Assembly: GCA_961205875.1 (NCBI GenBank)
Contig: OY540809.1
Span: 11,792,267-11,856,266, forward strand
Length of the DNA: 64,000 nt
Source of the DNA: Sialis fuliginosa
Taxonomy: Eukaryota > Arthropoda > Insecta > Megaloptera > Sialidae
Reading direction: 5' to 3'
Positions 59,815 through 64,000 of this stretch are shown piece by piece (position 1 is the first letter of the stretch; every line of letters starts with the position of its first letter). A program made the position numbers and the translations under genes. The notes under the pieces were generated by a model. It did not search any database. It was given only the letters and a program-made list of their open reading frames with translations, and was not told the DNA's origin.

Positions 59815-60110
59815 TTCTGGGTCGAGTGTGACGGGAGCCTGTTCGCTGCAGCTTGTTAGTTACAGTTTCCGTGATACTGACTCCGTACAGAAATTGGAAA
59901 TTGATGTATTTCTCGTAACTTAAATTAGCGTTAAGACATATCTGTTTCGAGTCTCTTGTGACACTCGTTCGCTTCATTGTCGCATATTACATTCCATTGG
60001 TTGTTTGTTTCGTTCTTTGTTACGTCATTAAAATTGTGTTAGCGTTCGTTATCGGTTATTGGAATGTTAGGTTTATCTTAATTTATTTTTAAGATTGGCG
60101 AAAAATGTTT
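59815..60110 (+). promoter_or_regulatory. Unique CpG-richer island, promoter or 5' UTR candidate
   Basis: TGGGTCGAGTGTGACGGGAG, CTCTTGTGACACTCGTTCGC, CATTCCATTGGTTG and TTACGTCATTAAAATTG occur in a stretch that is not repeated in this window and is less A+T-rich than its flanks. CCATTGG and TACGTCA resemble CCAAT and CRE sites. No frame follows, so any gene would lie outside or beyond an intron. This is inference from composition only. Confidence 0.25.
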
Positions 60111-60686
60111 TCGGTTTCGAAAATACTGCTTACAATAATTATTGTAGAACACGTTTTTTTTTTGTTTTTTTTTAATTAAATTCACTCTAAAATCGTTTAC
60201 GATTTTGTAGATTATATCTTTTGAAAGTAAACAAAGTTTTCAATCTAAAGATGTTTACACATCAGAAACGTATATTTATTTAAATATTAATTATAAATTG
60301 ATGGATAATTATTTGGTATTTGATTTATATTGATAATTATTTTTTTATTTAAAAGTAAGCAACGATATGAATATCTCATTAGATTTTAATTAATTTTATT
60401 TGTAAGAACGCGCAGTAATTATTTAAGACATTGATTAATTTTCAGTGGATTGAAAATCGCTGAAGTAGTATTAACAGATTAACAATAAAAATAAAATCTG
60501 ACCTTATTATTTATATTATAAATACGTTTTCAAACAAACAACTCAAAAACATATCTTTCAAGGTGTGTATGATTCAAATTATTTTATTAATTAGATTACT
60601 TTGAATTATAACACAGTATTCGATAATAAACAATAATTAAGTATAAAGGTTAAACTGCAACATTTTATTTAGTAAAGTATATGAAC
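60111..60686. other. Unassigned A+T-rich DNA
   Basis: Nothing recognised. Confidence 0.4.
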
Positions 60687-61150
60687 TATGAGCTTCAGAA
60701 GTCGTCTGCCACCGTAAAGGCCATAATCGCTTACAACAGATTCCAAAATATTAAGACAAACATCATTGGTTACCTTTTTCTAGGGTGGAGCTTATATAGT
60801 TACATCATTTTAAATAAAAACACAAATATACGTCCATTTCATTAATTAATTTTATATCAAGTTTAACATATTTAAAATTCAGAATATCAAATATGTACTG
60901 TCATAAAATTTACTTACCTATACAATTTTCAATAGATTACCTACATAATAATTTAATCGCACAAATATATATGAGTACTATAAACGAATAGTACTTCTTT
61001 ATCTAGCAAATGTGTTTCAAAATATCTGTCTTTGTCTGGTACATGGAGAAATGATTTAAATATTATAAAAATCAAATGGGAGGAGCCTACTAAGTTTGTG
61101 ATAAGCGAATTTGAATGAAAACTGGTCGACTACTTCTGCATGCGACTCTA
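60687..61150 (-). mobile_element. Family X medium form (464 bp)
   Basis: The left end TATGAGCTTCAGAAGTCGTC and right end CTACTTCTGCATGCGACTCTA (last 20 bp inverted to the left end with gaps) enclose the X blocks in order: TTAAGACAAACATCATTGG, CTAGGGTGGAGCTTATA, GTTTCAAAATATCTGTCTTT, GGGAGGAGCCTACTAAG. It is the most complete of the short copies. Confidence 0.8.
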
Positions 61151-61228
61151 CCTATATATTTTTATTACATTGCTTTTAAAATCTCTTGACTATGAATTTA
61201 TTTCTACGTATACTTAATTACATATTAT

Positions 61229-61590
61229 AAAACGCAACGTCTCTCTGTACGTCTATTAATAGGGCGCTTATTACTCGAGAACCACTTACCCGATTTACGT
61301 GTTTTTTTAAGCTCATAGATAAGTTCTTTGCTCAGGTATTAGTATATATTTTGTTACGTTAGGTAACATAAGGAATAAGTAGTAACAATAATATAAAACA
61401 AGTCGTAAATAAGTTTGCCGCCATCGCGCTCTTTTGCAATACGCTGCCTAAACCGTTAAATATTAAACAACATTATATAGTGAAGAATTGTATAGGATAA
61501 AAAGATCTTTATTTTTTTTACTATATTTTTCAAAAATCCTAAACAATAATTCCGTAGTCCATGCAAGCGAAACCGCGGGCACAGGTAGTA
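61229..61590 (+). repeat. Dispersed repeat family V copy
   Basis: AACGCAACGTCTCTCTGTAC, GAACCACTTACCCGATTTAC, TACGTTAGGTAACATAAGG, TACGCTGCCTAAACCG and ATTCCGTAGTCCATGCAAGC occur in the same order as in the reverse of 40608-41449. Confidence 0.75.
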
Positions 61591-62050
61591 TACTTATAAA
61601 GTTAACCGTATAAGGCAAAATTTTAATATTATAGTATTTAAAATTAAACGTTAATAATTTCAACAAACTAAGGTCCTTTTAAATCCATCTAAAACAATTA
61701 ATCAAGCATGACAATAATTGTACAGACATTTTGTTTCCAACTCTTGATAAACTAGTTATCGCTGTAATTGAAGTTTACATGTTCTTCGTCAACTTATTTA
61801 TCAAGTAGTAGTTGAACACGAACGTCCGCCGTATCCACGACCTGGCCAACAACACACGGTTAAACTCACACTGTTATTTCCAGTTTCTAGGTCAAATTGA
61901 AAACTTTATGCTTAACGTATTTGAGTTTATTTCTGGATTACAGTACCTATAGTTACTTGAAATTAACTCATCTCAAACATGTGGTTACTATATTCACGTT
62001 TAAATATGATTATAATTATAATGACAAGTGACTGAAGTGGATGATTTGAA
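61591..62050. other. Unassigned DNA
   Basis: 61800-61880 (GAACGTCCGCCGTATCCACG) is less A+T-rich but carries no frame or recognised motif. Confidence 0.35.
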
Positions 62051-62306
62051 CAGCGCCAATAGTGTGTAAAGTGTGTACTATTAATTTCAATATTTTTAAA
62101 TAGATAATTATTGTATAAGTATTCGGTTATTGTTTTTGAAAATTGCAACATAGTAATTAAATAATGCATAATACGAAGATTTAATTGAACTGTCCTTGGT
62201 TAGGGCAGTCTATTGGGGCGAAATCGATTTGGTTAGTTTTTGTTAGGTTAATATGCAATAATAAATATTTTAACTAATAGTACACACTTTACTCACATTG
62301 GCGCTG
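62051..62306. mobile_element. 256-bp inverted-repeat MITE, CAGCGCCAAT ends
   Basis: CAGCGCCAATAGTGTGTAAA then GTGTGTACTATTA on the left mirrors TAATAGTACACAC then TTTACTCACATTGGCGCTG on the right, about 32 bp per side with three or so mismatches. No target duplication is evident and there is no coding frame. Confidence 0.75.
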
Positions 62307-63034
62307 ATTATATTTTTTAATATATGAGACTTGCACATCTACAAATGACGGGGATATAATAGAGAAGTACCAATATTTTAGTATTATTTTACAATACCTA
62401 CATTAAGTATAGTATGTAATATATAGAATGCCCCAAAAGTCTGCAAACGGTTAAATAATTCAAGAAAAGATTGTTAAAAAATATACCTAATCAACTTTTT
62501 TCTATCAAAAAAGATTATTTATTATTGCAAAACAGGCAATAAAATAAATAGCCCCTTTAATTACAATTTAAAGATATATTAGTTTTTAACTCGTGAGTAG
62601 CTTCCCAATAGTGTCCAATCAAACCATTTATTTAAATAGATGACCGAGGCAAATTGCGATATTTTGGTCTCGAGTTTTGAATGACTCACTCATAAACTAT
62701 TCGTTTTAGTTACTATACTAGATGTACCTTTCTTATTGGAAATTTTTTATCTGTAAAATTGATCCTTTTTAATTTTTGCTCTATCTTACATCGTTTTCGC
62801 TGCATTGACAATTTAAATGTAACCGCCACTCAATTTTTGTTCGTGTATTTCTCGGGTTCTTACTAGGTACATTACATTTTCGTATTAAAATGAAGATTTC
62901 ATAAAAAAATAATTCTAATTGATTTTGACTCAATTAAAATCAACTTTTTCACTTTAATCACTTAAAAACGAAGCATATAATTTTAATATGTTTTTAGGAA
63001 GGATGTTTCAAGTTAGTTTTATACCTTATTTTGC

Positions 63035-63110
63035 TTCCTCGCCATATCGAAGATACGAGAAGCTTTCTGATAGTTTTTAAATGAAAAAAAAAATGTTCTC
63101 CGATTTCAAC
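63035..63110 (-). repeat. Family Z end fragment (reverse)
   Basis: TTGCTTCCTCGCCATATCGA then AGATACGAGAAGCTTTCTGA is the reverse of 4135-4175. Confidence 0.6.
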
Positions 63111-63113
63111 AAT

Positions 63114-63148
63114 TGAAACACTAGATGTGAATAACGTCTAGTGTTTCA
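63114..63148. other. Perfect 12-bp hairpin
   Basis: TGAAACACTAGA and TCTAGTGTTTCA are exact reverse complements around an 11-base loop, between the Z fragment and the Y copy. Confidence 0.8.
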
Positions 63149-63690
63149 GGCCAGATACTGGGTAGGCATTCCAGAAACTTGATGTAACGCGCAGAGATCA
63201 GTTTTGCACGCTAGCGTAAATTTAAAATTAGTATATCTCGACACTCAAATTATTAATTAAAATTTATTATTTAATTAATTAATTATTAATTAGATTTTGT
63301 ATTTCCTCGATTGCACTTGTAAATATTAATTAATTTAATTGAAAAAAATAACAGTATAAAAGAACATATTCTCTACAACGTTTTATATTTTATAATTAAA
63401 GATTTTCAAATTGAATAAATAAAAATAAAAAGTAAATTTCGTATTTCCACGATTTCGCTTGTAAGTATTAATTAATTAATTAATTGTTTTTATGTTCGTA
63501 CAAATACAATACTGGTTATATATTTCTTTATTTAGACTAAGTTTACGACACCATTTTATGTCCATTTTACAAATATTCAAACGTTTCTGTGTGACAAAAA
63601 AATTAAAGATGTATCAGTCCATGAGTTTGAGTTTTATTTAACCCCACTTCCACGTATTCACGTCAATCCCTCGACATTTATTAAAAACAT
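63149..63690 (+). repeat. Dispersed repeat family Y (forward copy)
   Basis: AGATACTGGGTAGGCATTCC, AAACTTGATGTAACGCGC, TCCATGAGTTTGAGTTTTAT and TCCACGTATTCACGTCAATC match, in reverse, 21940-22520. Confidence 0.7.
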
Positions 63691-64000
63691 TTTAATTAAA
63701 AAAAAATGTATCACATACTTACATATAAGGACGAAAGAATATCAAATATTTATAAAAGTATGTATTTATATATTATATATTTGCATATAGAATATTTTAT
63801 CTCTATACCAAAAACATTTTATTTGTTATTGACAAATATAGAAATATTCTGACAAAAGAATAAAAGATGAAGAAAACTTATTTGTGATGAGAATCTTGTC
63901 ATATGCAGTAAACCTTATTTATATGCATTTTGCTGTAACATTATTACCAATATGTAAATTGAACTTGTCGAGTGAAAGATTTCAAAGAAATCAGCACAAG
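63691..64000. other. Unassigned A+T-rich DNA
   Basis: Nothing recognised up to the window edge. Confidence 0.4.

Noticed and set aside
1-64000. tRNA, rRNA or snRNA genes
   Set aside because: No A/B-box plus cloverleaf pattern or conserved rRNA core was found by eye; a covariance-model scan would be needed to exclude diverged ones.
1-64000. Endogenous viral or LTR-retrotransposon gag-pol remains
   Set aside because: No reverse transcriptase, integrase or capsid-like frame was recognised on either strand.

Overview
The window looks like a gene-poor stretch of a nuclear arthropod (most probably insect) genome. The reasons are its strong A+T richness, the near absence of long open frames, one clear eukaryotic gene, and a dense layer of transposon-derived repeats of the kind common in insects: hAT-like elements with 8-bp target duplications, CAGGGTG-type modules, and dispersed repeats carrying 'GCGGACGAAGTCGCGGG'-like, 'ACAGACAGACGGACGG'-like and 'AATCGGTTCAGTAGTT'-like blocks. 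I see no bacterial gene organisation, rRNA, tRNA or CRISPR array. The order of insect cannot be fixed from the sequence alone.

The only gene I can support is at 29528-30121 (+): an intronless 197-residue MORN-repeat protein, most like the MORN2 family, with a Kozak-like start, an in-frame stop just upstream, and AATAAA signals about 210 bp past its stop codon. It starts 76 bp after the right end of a 2.6 kb inverted-repeat element (26828-29451).

Most of what else can be read is mobile DNA. (a) hAT-like short elements: 1681-1943, 5055-5660, 44252-44660 and 55016-55182 have exact 8-bp target duplications; 34093-34240, 47045-47278 and 8755-9301 have one-mismatch duplications. (b) A 1.5 kb almost fully palindromic foldback element, 15957-17469, flanked by TA. 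(c) Palindromic insertions carrying CTGACGA...GAAA boxes, at 5158-5380 (83-bp arms, 83/83 identical) and 19728-20397 (9-bp target duplication, with an uninterrupted related site at 24041). (d) Multi-copy families recognised by comparing the window with itself. Family X has TGTACAGTC or TAGAGTCG ends (26828, 35276, 52737, 60687 and fragments). Family U has AAGGTACTGGCACC ends (51474, an inverted pair at 45483-46441, and fragments). The TGTCCGGTAT family (30817, 34342, 47938) carries a small frame of about 70 codons. Family T has TAAAGGGTCGATTACA ends (39735, 47293). Family Q is a palindrome ending TTGCATAAAGC (50644, 53802, 58021). Families V, W, Y, Z and R are dispersed repeats without clear ends.

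Two non-repetitive, CpG-richer islands (46560-46960 and 59815-60110) look more like promoter or 5' exon sequence than like the surrounding desert. A 53-codon open stretch at 50796-50954 has coding-like composition but no recognisable family. The remaining stretches hold only A+T-rich sequence, homopolymers and microsatellites, and are listed as such. All repeat calls come from reading by eye; boundaries without a target duplication are approximate.
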